From assembly GCF_014639275.1 (NCBI RefSeq), contig NZ_BMFW01000013.1, positions 42,327 through 106,326 of the forward strand: DNA of 64,000 bases. The letters are read 5' to 3'. Below the pieces are notes generated by a model. The model was not told the DNA's origin. It searched no databases and saw nothing but the letters and a program-made list of their open reading frames with translations. Shown here piece by piece: positions 1-8,597 of the stretch. A program made the position numbers and the translations under genes. Position 1 is the first letter of the stretch, and every line of letters begins with the position of its first letter. The stretch is from Arthrobacter liuii. GTDB taxonomy: Bacteria > Actinomycetota > Actinomycetes > Actinomycetales > Micrococcaceae.

Positions 1-27
1 TGAACGGGCTGTGGTCCGGACCGGAGG

Positions 28-816
28 TCATGGCGTCTCCAACGTACTGATGCGGGTGGCGTGGGCGGCGACGAATTCTCCCGACCTGGCAAAGATTGCG
101 GGGGCGTCAACGTCCAGAGTAGCCACATGTCCGCTGCTGGCAAGGTCCACCACCTCGGCAAGGTTTTGGCCCAGCCCTGTTCGGAGGAGGGCCAGCGAGG
201 TAGGTGGAACCACGGTATCGGCGCGCGATTTGAATACCTGGACGGGAGCGTCGACACTGGGCAGTCCCCGCAAAGCTGCACCGAACAGCTTCTTGAGTTC
301 ATGCACTGCTGCCAACGGAGTAAGTGAGTAATCGCCGTCATGCGTGGCTGCCGCGGTGGGCTGGTCTTCCTGGACGGGAACCGTGGTCCGCTGGAAGTAC
401 TTAAGGAGGCCGACGATCCGTACCCGCCGGTCATAGAAACTCAGCCCGGGATTGACCACGCTGACGCCGGCCACGGGATGGCGGGAGGCCGTGAGCAGGG
501 CAACGGCGCCCCCCATGGACAGCCCTGCGGTGAAGCAGGCGTCGGTCCGTGCCGACAGGTCCAGGAAGGCCGCCTCGTAGCTGCGGTACCAGTCCTTCCA
601 ACCTGTAAGTGCCAGTTGGCGCCAGTCCGTTCCGTGCCCGGGCAGCAGGGGAACGGATACGGCATACCCGAGCTCCGCCAGGTGCTGTGCCCACGGCATG
701 ATGCTCAGCGGACTCCCCGTGAACCCATGGCAAATGGCCACGCCTATGCGGGCATTGGCGCCGTGCCCTGGATAGCTGAAAGCGGCCGGCCGGGGCGGAA
801 TGCTGCTTTCAGTCAT
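28..816 (-). CDS. alpha/beta hydrolase (carboxylesterase / monoacylglycerol lipase-like)
   Basis: A 262-residue serine hydrolase, probably a cytosolic esterase or lipase on short or medium acyl esters. The alpha/beta-hydrolase signature is complete: oxyanion-hole motif HGFTGSP (residues 30-36), nucleophile elbow GLSMGG with Ser100, probable acid Asp200 in SRADTVV and His230 in SGHVATLD. Spacing and the absence of a signal peptide match Est30/thermostable monoacylglycerol lipase relatives. It is divergent from plsC, with about 110 bp between them. The sequence does not show the substrate; the neighbouring acyltransferase makes a role in lipid turnover reasonable but inferred. Confidence 0.85.
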   Translation of the reverse strand: MTESSIPPRPAAFSYPGHGANARIGVAICHGFTGSPLSIMPWAQHLAELGYAVSVPLLPGHGTDWRQLALTGWKDWYRSYEAAFLDLSARTDACFTAGLSMGGAVALLTASRHPVAGVSVVNPGLSFYDRRVRIVGLLKYFQRTTVPVQEDQPTAAATHDGDYSLTPLAAVHELKKLFGAALRGLPSVDAPVQVFKSRADTVVPPTSLALLRTGLGQNLAEVVDLASSGHVATLDVDAPAIFARSGEFVAAHATRISTLETP

Positions 817-927
817 GACTCCATCGTGTCACTGTTCCAGCCAAATCTCACTAGAGTAGGGTTGCATTGAATCGCTGGCCAGGCCCGATGCGGGGCCTGG
901 GTGCTGCCTTCCGGAGAGGTTCACCAC

Positions 928-1752
928 GTGTTCTATTGGGTCATGAAAAGGATCTTCCTCGGTCCGGTGATCAAGCTGCTTTTCCGGCCCTGGGTCAAGG
1001 GCCTGGACAACATCCCGGCCCAGGGGGCCGCCATCATCGCTTCCAACCACCTGTCATTCTCCGATTCCATCTTCATGCCCCTCATGGTGAAGCGCCCCGT
1101 CGTCTTCCTCGCCAAATCGGAATACTTCACCGGCACGGGCATCAAAGGCAGGCTGACGGCTGCGTTCTTCCGCCTCACCAACCAGTTGCCCATGGACCGG
1201 TCCGGAGGCGCGGCCTCTGCCGCGTCCCTGAACGCCGGGATGGAAGTACTCAACGCAGGCGGCCTGCTGGGCATCTATCCCGAGGGCACGCGAAGCCCGG
1301 ATGGGCGGTTGTACCGTGGCAAGGTGGGCGTGGCCAGGCTGGCGCTGCAGGCCGGCGTCCCTGTCATACCCGTTGCCATGATCGGTACTGACAAAGTCCA
1401 GCCCATCGGCAAGCGGCTGCCCAACATCCGCAGGATCGGGATGATCTTCGGCGAACCGCTGGACTTCAGCCAGTACCGGGAGCAGGCCGAGGACAGGTCG
1501 GTCCAGCGCAAGGTCACGGATGAGATCATGTCCCAACTGCTCCGGCTTTCGGGGCAGGAATACGTGGACGAATACGCGGCTGTGGTGAAGCTCCGGCTCG
1601 CCGGCAAGCCCGAGGAACCGCAGGCGGCAGCCGAGCCCCTGGTCGCCCCGGTGGCCACCGACGGTGAATTCGTCAGGGACAGCGGCCCCCACCGCCCGGC
1701 CGCCCGGCACCCAGGCGTGGAGGACGACGCCGGCACACCAGCTGCGGGGTAG
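928..1752 (+). CDS. plsC: 1-acyl-sn-glycerol-3-phosphate acyltransferase
   Basis: Transfers an acyl chain to lysophosphatidic acid to make phosphatidic acid at the inner face of the membrane. The 274-residue product has the acyltransferase motifs in order: NHLSFSD (H-x4-D, His41 and Asp46), then PEGTRSPDG for phosphate binding and VIPVAMIGT. The GTG start at 928 is chosen because GGAGAGGT lies just upstream and the product then begins FYWVMKRIFLGP, typical of actinobacterial PlsC; an in-frame GTG at 901 would add nine untypical residues. The last 50 residues are Pro/Ala-rich and probably disordered. The next gene, aroG, has its own promoter. Confidence 0.9.
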   Translation: MFYWVMKRIFLGPVIKLLFRPWVKGLDNIPAQGAAIIASNHLSFSDSIFMPLMVKRPVVFLAKSEYFTGTGIKGRLTAAFFRLTNQLPMDRSGGAASAASLNAGMEVLNAGGLLGIYPEGTRSPDGRLYRGKVGVARLALQAGVPVIPVAMIGTDKVQPIGKRLPNIRRIGMIFGEPLDFSQYREQAEDRSVQRKVTDEIMSQLLRLSGQEYVDEYAAVVKLRLAGKPEEPQAAAEPLVAPVATDGEFVRDSGPHRPAARHPGVEDDAGTPAAG

Positions 1753-1839
1753 CGGAACCTTCCGGCGGACGCGCCGGGGGTTGTGACGGGGGCAGCGGGC
1801 AGCGTGACGTACCGGTGCCCGCCGCGGCCACCCTGCCGC

Positions 1840-1845
1840 TAGTCT
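1840..1845 (+). promoter_or_regulatory. -10 hexamer of a leaderless aroG promoter
   Basis: TAGTCT is followed by exactly six bases and the GTG start of aroG, with no Shine-Dalgarno sequence. Transcription would begin at or next to the start codon. Confidence 0.6.
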
Positions 1846-1851
1846 TAGAGG

Positions 1852-3243
1852 GTGACTGAGCTATCTGCAAAACCTGCCTTTTCGCTGTCCAGCACCGCCC
1901 AGAGCGGAGCGGCCAACTATCCCGGACTGGACCACTGGCGGGACCTTCCCATCTCTCAGCAGCCCAGCTGGCAGGACCGGGACGTCTTTGAGGCCTCGGT
2001 AAGGGAACTGTCCGTCCTTCCGCCGCTGGTGTTCGCAGGCGAAGTGGACGTGCTGCGGGAACGGCTGGCTGCTGCCGCCCAGGGCAAGGCATTCCTGCTG
2101 CAGGGCGGGGACTGCGCCGAAACCTTCGAGGCCGCCACTGCGGACAAGATCAGCGCCCGCGTCAAGACCATTCTCCAAATGGCCGTGGTGCTCACCTACG
2201 GCGCCGCAATGCCGGTCATCAAGATGGGCCGCATGGCAGGCCAGTTCGCCAAGCCGCGCTCGTCGAATGATGAAACCCGCGACGGCGTCACCTTACCCGC
2301 CTACCGCGGCGACATCGTCAACGGTTACGACTTCACCCCTGAGTCCCGCGGCCACGACGCCGCCCGCATGCTGCGTGCGTACCACACGTCCGCCTCCACG
2401 CTTAACCTCATCAGGGCATTCACCCAGGGCGGGTTCGCGGACCTCCGCTCCGTGCACCAGTGGAACAAGGGCTTTACCGAGAACCCGGCACACGCCCGCT
2501 ACGAATCCCTGGCCCGCGATATCGACCGTGCCATCAAATTCATGGCGTCCTGCGGCGCCGACTTCGAAGCACTCAAGCGCGTGGAGTTCTTCGCAAGCCA
2601 CGAGGCCCTGCTGCTTGACTACGAGCGCGCGCTGACCCGCATCGATTCCCGTACCGGCTTCCCCTATGACACCTCGGCCCACTTCCTGTGGATCGGGGAG
2701 CGTACCCGCGGACTTGAGGACGCCCACGTCGACTTCCTCTCACGGGTACGCAACCCCATCGGCGTGAAGCTGGGCCCGTCCACCACCGGCGATGACGCAC
2801 TGCGCCTGATCGACAAGCTGGACCCGGACCGCGAGCCGGGCCGCCTCACGTTCATCACCCGCATGGGCGCCGGCAACATCCGCGAAAAACTGCCGGCCGT
2901 CGTCGAGAAGGTCACCGCGTCCGGGGCGCAGGTCCTGTGGGTCACCGACCCCATGCACGGCAACACGGTCACGTCGCCCAACGGGTACAAGACGCGCAAT
3001 TTCGACGACGTCATCGACGAAGTGCGCGGCTTCTTCGAGGTGCACCACGGCCTGGGGACGGTGCCGGGCGGCCTGCACGTTGAGATGACCGGCGACGACG
3101 TGGCCGAATGCCTTGGCGGCGCGGATCCGATCGACCAGGAGGCCTTCCTGGACCGCTACGAGTCTGTCTGCGATCCGCGCCTGAACCACATGCAGTCGCT
3201 TGAGATGGCCTTCCTGGTGGCCGGCGCCCTCGCCAAACACTAG
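1852..3243 (+). CDS. aroG: class II 3-deoxy-7-phosphoheptulonate (DAHP) synthase
   Basis: Condenses phosphoenolpyruvate and erythrose 4-phosphate in the first step of the shikimate pathway. At 463 residues it matches the plant/mycobacterial class II enzymes. The metal-binding LLQGGDCAE (Cys88), the KMGRMAGQFAKPRS segment that binds PEP phosphate, and the later GVKLGPSTTGDD and TDPMHGNT motifs are all present. The GTG start follows a -10 hexamer by six bases, so the mRNA is probably leaderless. Converging with the PASTA kinase and separated by a hairpin terminator, it keeps the aroG/pknL association known from Mycobacterium. Confidence 0.96.
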   Translation: MTELSAKPAFSLSSTAQSGAANYPGLDHWRDLPISQQPSWQDRDVFEASVRELSVLPPLVFAGEVDVLRERLAAAAQGKAFLLQGGDCAETFEAATADKISARVKTILQMAVVLTYGAAMPVIKMGRMAGQFAKPRSSNDETRDGVTLPAYRGDIVNGYDFTPESRGHDAARMLRAYHTSASTLNLIRAFTQGGFADLRSVHQWNKGFTENPAHARYESLARDIDRAIKFMASCGADFEALKRVEFFASHEALLLDYERALTRIDSRTGFPYDTSAHFLWIGERTRGLEDAHVDFLSRVRNPIGVKLGPSTTGDDALRLIDKLDPDREPGRLTFITRMGAGNIREKLPAVVEKVTASGAQVLWVTDPMHGNTVTSPNGYKTRNFDDVIDEVRGFFEVHHGLGTVPGGLHVEMTGDDVAECLGGADPIDQEAFLDRYESVCDPRLNHMQSLEMAFLVAGALAKH

Positions 3244-3268
3244 GACTGAAGCCAACACGTGGGCCTGG

Positions 3269-3300
3269 AAGGTGGGCCCGGCACCGGCCAGCCCACCTTT
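3269..3300. terminator. bidirectional terminator between aroG and the PASTA kinase
   Basis: A nine-base stem AAGGTGGGC / GCCCACCTT encloses a second small CCGG-CA-CCGG hairpin, between two convergent genes. The A/T ends of the stem give a short T tract in either direction. Confidence 0.6.
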
Positions 3301-3303
3301 CGG

Positions 3304-5400
3304 CTACACCACGGTGATGGTGATGATGGAACCCTCCGGGACTTCCCGGTTCACCGGCGACTGGTCCCGCACCGTGCCGAAGAAACCGCCCAGGATGTTG
3401 TTCACCCGGACTTGGAAGCCCAGGGCCTCCAGGGCCTTGCGCGCCTCCGACGCCTGCTTGCCGATGTAGCTGGGGACGTCCACCATTCTGGGGCCCTTGG
3501 AAATGGTCAAGGTGACCGTGCCGCCCCGGGTCAGCGTCCCGTTGGCGGGGGACTGGGTGACGACGGCGCCCTCCGGAACGTTCCGGTCGAACACCTCGTC
3601 CGGGGCCACTTCGGCCGTCAGGCCTGCCTTCTCCACCGCGGCCACGGCGTCGTTTTCGGCCTTCCCGACAACTGATGGAACGGGAATGGGCTGCGGCCCC
3701 TTGGAAACCACAATCGCCACCGGCGTGCCGTGGCGGGCAGGGGTGCCCGCAGCAGGATCCTGCGACAGGACGGTTCCGGCTGCTGCTTCTTCATCGAACT
3801 GTTCGGTTGCCGTGCCCAACGCCATCTCAGCCGCGTTGAGGGCGCCCTTGGCTTCTGCCAGCGTCCCGCCGGTGAGTATCGGCAGGGGGAAAAGCTGCGG
3901 GCCCTTTGAAACCAGCAGGGACACGGGCTGGAACTTCCGGATTTCCGTCCCCGCGGCGGGCTCGCTGCCCACCACCAGCCCCGTGGGCACCTCGTCGTCG
4001 AAGACATCGCTCGTGGTTGACCGGAACCCCACCCCGCTCAGCAACTGCTGGGCCTGGACCACTGTTTTGTTGGCCACTGCAGGGACCGCGGCAGCAGCCC
4101 CCGGTCCCATTCCGAAGAACCATCCCGCGCCCGTGGCCAGCAGTGCCGCGATGATGAGGACCAGGACCCAGAGGAACCCGCGGCGTCGCGGATTGCCCTC
4201 CCGAAGCGTACGCACCGGGGTGGCGGCGGCCAGTGCCCGGTGTTTCTCGCTTTCCCTGTCCGCACGGCGTTGGGCCCGCTTGCCCAGCCGCGGCGGCGGG
4301 GGGGACCATCCGCTGTCGGCCTCGTCGTCGTCGGGCAGTGTGAGCCCGGGCCGCAAGGGGTAGGGCACGTGGGTGGTTGCGGCGGGCCCCTGGCCCGCGT
4401 GGCCGTGTGCCTGCGGGTGCTCTCCGGGCGGGTAGGCGGGTGCAGCGGGCCGGGATGGAGGCATGAAGGTTGTCGGATTGCTGGCGCGGGCCAGGACCTC
4501 GGTCTGGTGCTGGGATGCGGCGGTCGCTGCTGCGGGTGGCTGGAGGTCCAGTTCTGCGTCGGTGAGGTTAGTCCGGATGTGGCGCAGTTCCTGGAGCAGC
4601 GCATTGCCGTCCACCGGCCGGTTCTCCGGATCATTGGCGGTGCACCACTGCACCAGTTCGTCCACTTCGCCGGCCAGGTGCGGCACCAGGTCCGACGGCG
4701 GCCCAACCCTACCGTTGACGTGCTGGTAGGCCACCTGGACCGGGACTTCGCCCTCGAACGGCTGCCGGCCCGTCAGCATTTCGTACAGCATGATTCCCAC
4801 GGAATAGACGTCGCTGCGCGCGTCCGCCGGCTTGCCCAGCACCAGCTCCGGCGAGATGTACGCCACTGTTCCAATCAGCGCCCCTGTACTGGTTGAGCTG
4901 GTTACGGCGCGGGCCAAGCCAAAGTCACCGATTTTGATCCTGCCATCGTCGGCGATCAGGACGTTTTCGGGTTTCACGTCACGGTGGATGAAGCCGGCGG
5001 CGTGGGCCGCGCCCAGCCCTTCCACCACTGGATCAATCAGTGCCAGTGCCAGCCGGGGCGGCAAGGCGCCCCTGTCCCTGAGGACGTCCCTGAGCGTGTG
5101 GCCTTTGATGTACTCCATGACCAGGTAGGCGGTGTTGCCGTCGTTGCCCTGGTCCAAGACACCCACGACGTGCGGATGGGAGAGGCGGGCAGCCGCCTTT
5201 GCCTCCCGCCCCAGCCGGCCCAGGAAGTTATCATCGGCTGCCAGGTGGGGGTGCAGCACCTTCAGCGCCACCTCGCGGTCCAGCCTTTCGTCCACGGCCA
5301 GGTAGACAGTGGACATCCCGCCGCGGGCAAGCCTGGAAATGACTGCATAGCGGTTGTCCACCAGCGTCCCTACAACTGGGTCTGACACGTGTTCCTGCAC
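3304..5400 (-). CDS. PASTA-domain Ser/Thr protein kinase (PknB/PknL/Stk1 family)
   Basis: A 698-residue membrane receptor kinase sensing cell-wall fragments. The N-terminal kinase domain (about 17-275) has the Gly-rich loop ARGGMSTVY, catalytic Lys47, HRDVKPEN with Asp141, DFG at 159-161 and a Ser/Thr-rich activation loop at 167-178. A long Pro-rich juxtamembrane linker leads to one transmembrane helix (about 393-415, WVLVLIIAALLATG), then four PASTA repeats, each but the last ending in a VSKGP/ISKGP-like motif. The location next to aroG, with an Rv2175c-like gene and a polyprenyl synthetase nearby, resembles mycobacterial pknL; four PASTA repeats are unlike Mtb PknL, which lacks them, so I leave the symbol blank. 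GTG start six bases from a -10 hexamer. Confidence 0.93.
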   Translation of the reverse strand: MQEHVSDPVVGTLVDNRYAVISRLARGGMSTVYLAVDERLDREVALKVLHPHLAADDNFLGRLGREAKAAARLSHPHVVGVLDQGNDGNTAYLVMEYIKGHTLRDVLRDRGALPPRLALALIDPVVEGLGAAHAAGFIHRDVKPENVLIADDGRIKIGDFGLARAVTSSTSTGALIGTVAYISPELVLGKPADARSDVYSVGIMLYEMLTGRQPFEGEVPVQVAYQHVNGRVGPPSDLVPHLAGEVDELVQWCTANDPENRPVDGNALLQELRHIRTNLTDAELDLQPPAAATAASQHQTEVLARASNPTTFMPPSRPAAPAYPPGEHPQAHGHAGQGPAATTHVPYPLRPGLTLPDDDEADSGWSPPPPRLGKRAQRRADRESEKHRALAAATPVRTLREGNPRRRGFLWVLVLIIAALLATGAGWFFGMGPGAAAAVPAVANKTVVQAQQLLSGVGFRSTTSDVFDDEVPTGLVVGSEPAAGTEIRKFQPVSLLVSKGPQLFPLPILTGGTLAEAKGALNAAEMALGTATEQFDEEAAAGTVLSQDPAAGTPARHGTPVAIVVSKGPQPIPVPSVVGKAENDAVAAVEKAGLTAEVAPDEVFDRNVPEGAVVTQSPANGTLTRGGTVTLTISKGPRMVDVPSYIGKQASEARKALEALGFQVRVNNILGGFFGTVRDQSPVNREVPEGSIITITVV

Positions 5401-5406
5401 CTTACG

Positions 5407-5412
5407 ATCCTA
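5407..5412 (-). promoter_or_regulatory. -10 hexamer of a leaderless kinase promoter
   Basis: On the minus strand TAGGAT precedes the GTG start at 5400 by six bases (CGTAAG), with no ribosome-binding site. Confidence 0.55.
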
Positions 5413-5443
5413 ATCCCGCAGCAAAACGGGACCGACACGAAAA

Positions 5444-5473
5444 CGGGTCCGAACCGATAACGGTTCGGACCCG
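5444..5473 (-). terminator. intrinsic terminator of the LysM/SLT gene
   Basis: A perfect 13-base stem (CGGGTCCGAACCG / CGGTTCGGACCCG) with a four-base loop. Read on the minus strand it is followed by TTTTC, directly downstream of the wall-hydrolase stop codon. Confidence 0.85.
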
Positions 5474-5501
5474 CACCCACGCACCGGGCGGTGGCAGCAG
5501 C

Positions 5502-6890
5502 TCAGCTGAAGTTCTTCTGGTGCGCCTTGATGGCTGCCAGGTATGCCTTGGTGTCGTCGTACATGCCGTACTTGCTCACCGAGTACTGGCCCTGGTAATA
5601 GCCGGCAATAGCGGTGTCCTGGTCCTTGCTGGTGGCCAGCAGTTGCCGGATGATGGCCACGCCGGCTGTGGCGTTGTCGTAAGGGTCCAGCAGGTTCAGC
5701 TTCCGTCCAACAAGGTCCGATGCCCACTGGCCGGAGCTGGGAACCACCTGCATGGTGCCGATCGCATTGGCCGGCGATACGGCCCGCTGGTTGAAGCCTG
5801 ATTCCTGGAAGGCGAAAGCAAGGGCCAGGGAGGGATTGACGCCCATACGGCGTGCCGTGTCGGCGACGATGTTCTTCATTTCGTCCCGTGAGGGAACGGG
5901 GGAAGCATTCAGCAGGGCCTTGTTCTCGTTGGCGGAGCTGACAACAGCGGCCGGGTAGCTGAACCCAAGGAAGGAACTGGGCACCAGGGGAGCGGCAGCT
6001 GGCTGCGGTGCTGCGCCAGCGGGCTGCACAGCCGGCTGGCCGGAGCCGCCCGGAATCACCAGCTTGCTGCCGGGGTAGATCACCGTGGTCATGCCCAGCT
6101 TGTTGGCTGAGAGCAGGTCGGAGAGCTTCACCCCGTTCCGGGAGGCAATGGCCGAGAGCGTGTCGCCCGCCTTGATGGTGTAGGAGCCTGTTGCCGGAGC
6201 CGAGGTGGCTGCCAGAGCGGGTGCGGGCGCAGGTGCGGCCGGCGCAGGGGCCGCCGGGGCAGGCGTGGAGTCGCCGGCTCCCACCTTGATCTTCTGGCCC
6301 GGATAGATGATGGAGCGCATGGAGAGGTTGTTCCAGGAGAAGACATCGGATAGCGCCACGTTGTGCTTTGCTGCGATGGCACCCAAGGTGTCACCTGGCT
6401 TCACCGTGTACGTTGCCCCACCCGCAGTGGCCGGTGCTGCGGGGGCGGCGGCAGGTGCAGGAGCCGCGGGCGCGGCGGAGCCGGACAGCTTGAGTTTCTG
6501 GCCGGGGTAAATGATGGTGTTGCCCTGCAGGTTGTTCAGCTTGAGGACTTCCCCGGTGTCCAGGCCGAAACGGCCCGCGATGGCGCTCACGGTATCGCCG
6601 CGCACGATCGTGTACTCAGCAGGTGTGGCCGGCTGCGCGGGCTGGAAAGCTGCCGGAATGGTGGTGGAGACAACCGCTGCAGGGATCACTGTGCCGGCCG
6701 CCTTGGCCGCGGCCTGGGCTTTCATTGCTGCCGCCAGGCTGCTGGGAATATTCCGTGCGGGCTGCTGGGCGGTGGCGGGCTGGGCGAGGGCCAAGGATGA
6801 CAATACGACCGCTGGGAGTGCCGCAGTGGTGGCGGCAATCATCGGCAGACTCGGCTTGGGGGGCTGCTTGGGCGAGCGGGACATCGTCAT
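5502..6890 (-). CDS. secreted LysM / lytic transglycosylase (SLT) wall hydrolase
   Basis: A 462-residue exported murein hydrolase. After a signal sequence (about residues 15-40, hydrophobic, with AQPATAQ near the cleavage site) come three LysM modules (about 92-135, 160-203 and 236-279), each with a GDT-x-SAIA or GDTLGAIA core and an IIYPGQK/VIYPGSK end, joined by Ala/Pro linkers. The C-terminal 130 residues form a goose-type/SLT fold with catalytic Glu in FAFQESGFN (about 363) and NAIGTMQVVP. LysM binds glycan; SLT cleaves MurNAc-GlcNAc. The ATG at 6890 is preferred because AGAGGA precedes it by nine bases; starts at 6911 and 6884 are possible. It lies between the kinase and its putative partner genes. 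Confidence 0.9.
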   Translation of the reverse strand: MTMSRSPKQPPKPSLPMIAATTAALPAVVLSSLALAQPATAQQPARNIPSSLAAAMKAQAAAKAAGTVIPAAVVSTTIPAAFQPAQPATPAEYTIVRGDTVSAIAGRFGLDTGEVLKLNNLQGNTIIYPGQKLKLSGSAAPAAPAPAAAPAAPATAGGATYTVKPGDTLGAIAAKHNVALSDVFSWNNLSMRSIIYPGQKIKVGAGDSTPAPAAPAPAAPAPAPALAATSAPATGSYTIKAGDTLSAIASRNGVKLSDLLSANKLGMTTVIYPGSKLVIPGGSGQPAVQPAGAAPQPAAAPLVPSSFLGFSYPAAVVSSANENKALLNASPVPSRDEMKNIVADTARRMGVNPSLALAFAFQESGFNQRAVSPANAIGTMQVVPSSGQWASDLVGRKLNLLDPYDNATAGVAIIRQLLATSKDQDTAIAGYYQGQYSVSKYGMYDDTKAYLAAIKAHQKNFS

Positions 6891-7138
6891 CGGAAAGGAT
6901 CCTCTTCTCAACTGCGGGTGCGGATGCGGACGGGGATGCCGCTGTCAATCTTGATACTACTGTGACTTAAGTTATTAGTGTTACAACTGTGATGGAAGTG
7001 AATCTCTCACGAATTTGCGATTAGCACAAGAAGTTACGGATTCCCTGCAATGCCTTCTTTTGGGAGTGTCCGCAGGCCAGGGGCGGATTGAATTGACTCG
7101 ACTAGGCGCCGGGGTGGGCAGCGTGGCAACCTTGATCC
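6891..7138. other. divergent intergenic region with TAAC repeats
   Basis: About 250 bp, clearly AT-richer than its surroundings, between the wall-hydrolase gene (leftward) and the Rv2175c-like gene (rightward). On the minus strand it carries GTAACACTAATAAC, a loose direct repeat of (G/A)TAAC. It probably holds both promoters and a long 5' leader for the hydrolase. I could not recognise a known riboswitch in it. Confidence 0.4.
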
Positions 7139-7492
7139 GTGAGTAATGTAGAAAACCTGGTGGGCGAGTGGTTGCCCCTGCCCGATGTCGCCCGTTTATT
7201 GGATGTTTCAGTCACCAAGGTCCACAGCCTGATCGACGAACGTGCCTTGGCGGCATTGCGGGTTGGGGACCGGAAAATCCGCTCAGTTCCCGCGGAGTTC
7301 ATCCAGGACGGACAGGTGGTGGACAGCCTCAAGGGCACCATCGTGGTGCTGGCAGACGCCGGTTACTCTGACGAGGATCTCATTGTGTGGCTGTTCACGG
7401 AGGATGAGTCACTGCGTGGCCGCCCCATTGATGCCTTGCGCGAAGGCCGCAAAACGGAAATCAGGCGCAGGGCGCAGACACTGGCCTGGTAA
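7139..7492 (+). CDS. Rv2175c-like winged-helix DNA-binding protein
   Basis: A 117-residue protein similar in length and layout to M. tuberculosis Rv2175c, a nucleoid/DNA-binding protein described as a substrate of PknL. The N-terminal half (WLPLPDVARLLDVSVTKVHSLIDE, read here in short pieces: PDVARLLDV then VHSLIDE) is a helix-turn-helix of excisionase/MerR type, followed by a wing (ALRVGDRKIRSVPAEF). The C-terminal half, DAGYSDEDLIVWLF then DALREGRKTEIRRRAQ, is typical of this family. GTG start without a visible Shine-Dalgarno sequence. Its place near the PASTA kinase suggests, but does not prove, that it is a phosphorylation target. Confidence 0.85.
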   Translation: MSNVENLVGEWLPLPDVARLLDVSVTKVHSLIDERALAALRVGDRKIRSVPAEFIQDGQVVDSLKGTIVVLADAGYSDEDLIVWLFTEDESLRGRPIDALREGRKTEIRRRAQTLAW

Positions 7493-7502
7493 TCCGCCCC
7501 TG

Positions 7503-8597
7503 TCAGGAGGCTCGGCTGACGGTTGCCTCAGCCAGCCTCCGCAAGGCCGTTTTGGGCAAATCCTCCAATGCAAGCCCGTCGAGTGCATCGAATGCCGCAG
7601 CGCCGAATTCATCGATAAGGACTTCGGTGGCCTGCAACGCTCCGGATTCTTCGATAATCCGCCTGATCTCCCTGATGTCGGCGTCGGAAAGATCCGGGCT
7701 GCCCAGGCTGGCATCGATGAATGCCGACTCTTCCGGCGAAGCCTGGTCAAGGGCGAGGGCCACCAGGACAGTCCGTTTTCCTTCGCGCAAATCGTCGCCT
7801 GCCGGCTTGCCGGTGGTCAGCGGGTCGCCGAACACGCCAAGGACGTCGTCGCGGAGCTGGAAGGCTTCGCCGAGCGGAAGGGCGAACGCCGAATAGCCGC
7901 GGAGCAACTCATTGGAAGCTCCAGCCAGGGCTCCGCCCAGGGCCAGCGGGTGCTCCGTGGAGTACTTGGCGCTCTTGAACCGGATGATCGACTGTGCCCT
8001 GCCGACCGCACCGGCCCGGTCCCTGACCGGACCCGCTACTTCTTCCAGGATGTCCAGGTACTGCCCGGCCATAACCTCTGCCCGCATGAGGTTGAAAATC
8101 AGCCTGGCCCGGCTTCCCGACGCGGCCCGCTCGCCGATGTCCGTGAATGCCTCCTCGCTGAAGGACAGGCAAAGGTCACCCGCAAGGATGGCCGCCGCCT
8201 GCCCGAACCGCTCGCTGTCCAGTGCCCAGCCCTGCGAGGTGTGCAGCTGGCTGAAACGCCGGTGCACGCTGGGGCCGCCGCGCCGGGTGTCTGAACGGTC
8301 GATGATGTCGTCGTGGATCAGGGCGGCAGCCTGGAACAGCTCGAGCGCAGCGCCTGCCGTGACCACCTGGCTGGCCCCGGCCTCGCCGCCTGCACCCCGC
8401 CAACCCCAGTAACACATCAGGGCACGGAGGCGCTTGCCACCGGTGACCAAATTGGAGATCGACCCCATGATGGGTTCGATGTCCGGCGAGATGCCGGACA
8501 TCACGGACTGCCGCGCAGTCAGGAAACCTGTCAGCTCGCCGGCCACCCCCGCCACGAAGTCGGCTTGTTCATTCCTCAGTTGCTCCGCGGCCGTCAC
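7503..8597 (-). CDS. trans-polyprenyl diphosphate synthase (IdsA-like)
   Basis: Elongates allylic diphosphates with isopentenyl diphosphate to make precursors of menaquinone or carotenoids. The 364 residues include both aspartate-rich motifs: DDIID at 96-100 followed by RRG, and DD at 250-251 followed by VLGVFGD. The GGKRLR motif (53-58) is intact. The residues just before the first motif are small or aliphatic (AALIH), with no aromatic at -4 or -5, which favours a product longer than C15; this is inference. The GTG start overlaps the stop of the upstream lipoprotein gene (GTGA), so translation is probably coupled. Confidence 0.92.
   Translation of the reverse strand: MTAAEQLRNEQADFVAGVAGELTGFLTARQSVMSGISPDIEPIMGSISNLVTGGKRLRALMCYWGWRGAGGEAGASQVVTAGAALELFQAAALIHDDIIDRSDTRRGGPSVHRRFSQLHTSQGWALDSERFGQAAAILAGDLCLSFSEEAFTDIGERAASGSRARLIFNLMRAEVMAGQYLDILEEVAGPVRDRAGAVGRAQSIIRFKSAKYSTEHPLALGGALAGASNELLRGYSAFALPLGEAFQLRDDVLGVFGDPLTTGKPAGDDLREGKRTVLVALALDQASPEESAFIDASLGSPDLSDADIREIRRIIEESGALQATEVLIDEFGAAAFDALDGLALEDLPKTALRRLAEATVSRAS

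Noticed and set aside
6900..7100. Possible c-di-AMP (ydaO) riboswitch before the wall hydrolase
   Set aside because: Such riboswitches often precede actinobacterial wall hydrolases, but I could not find the conserved paired elements.
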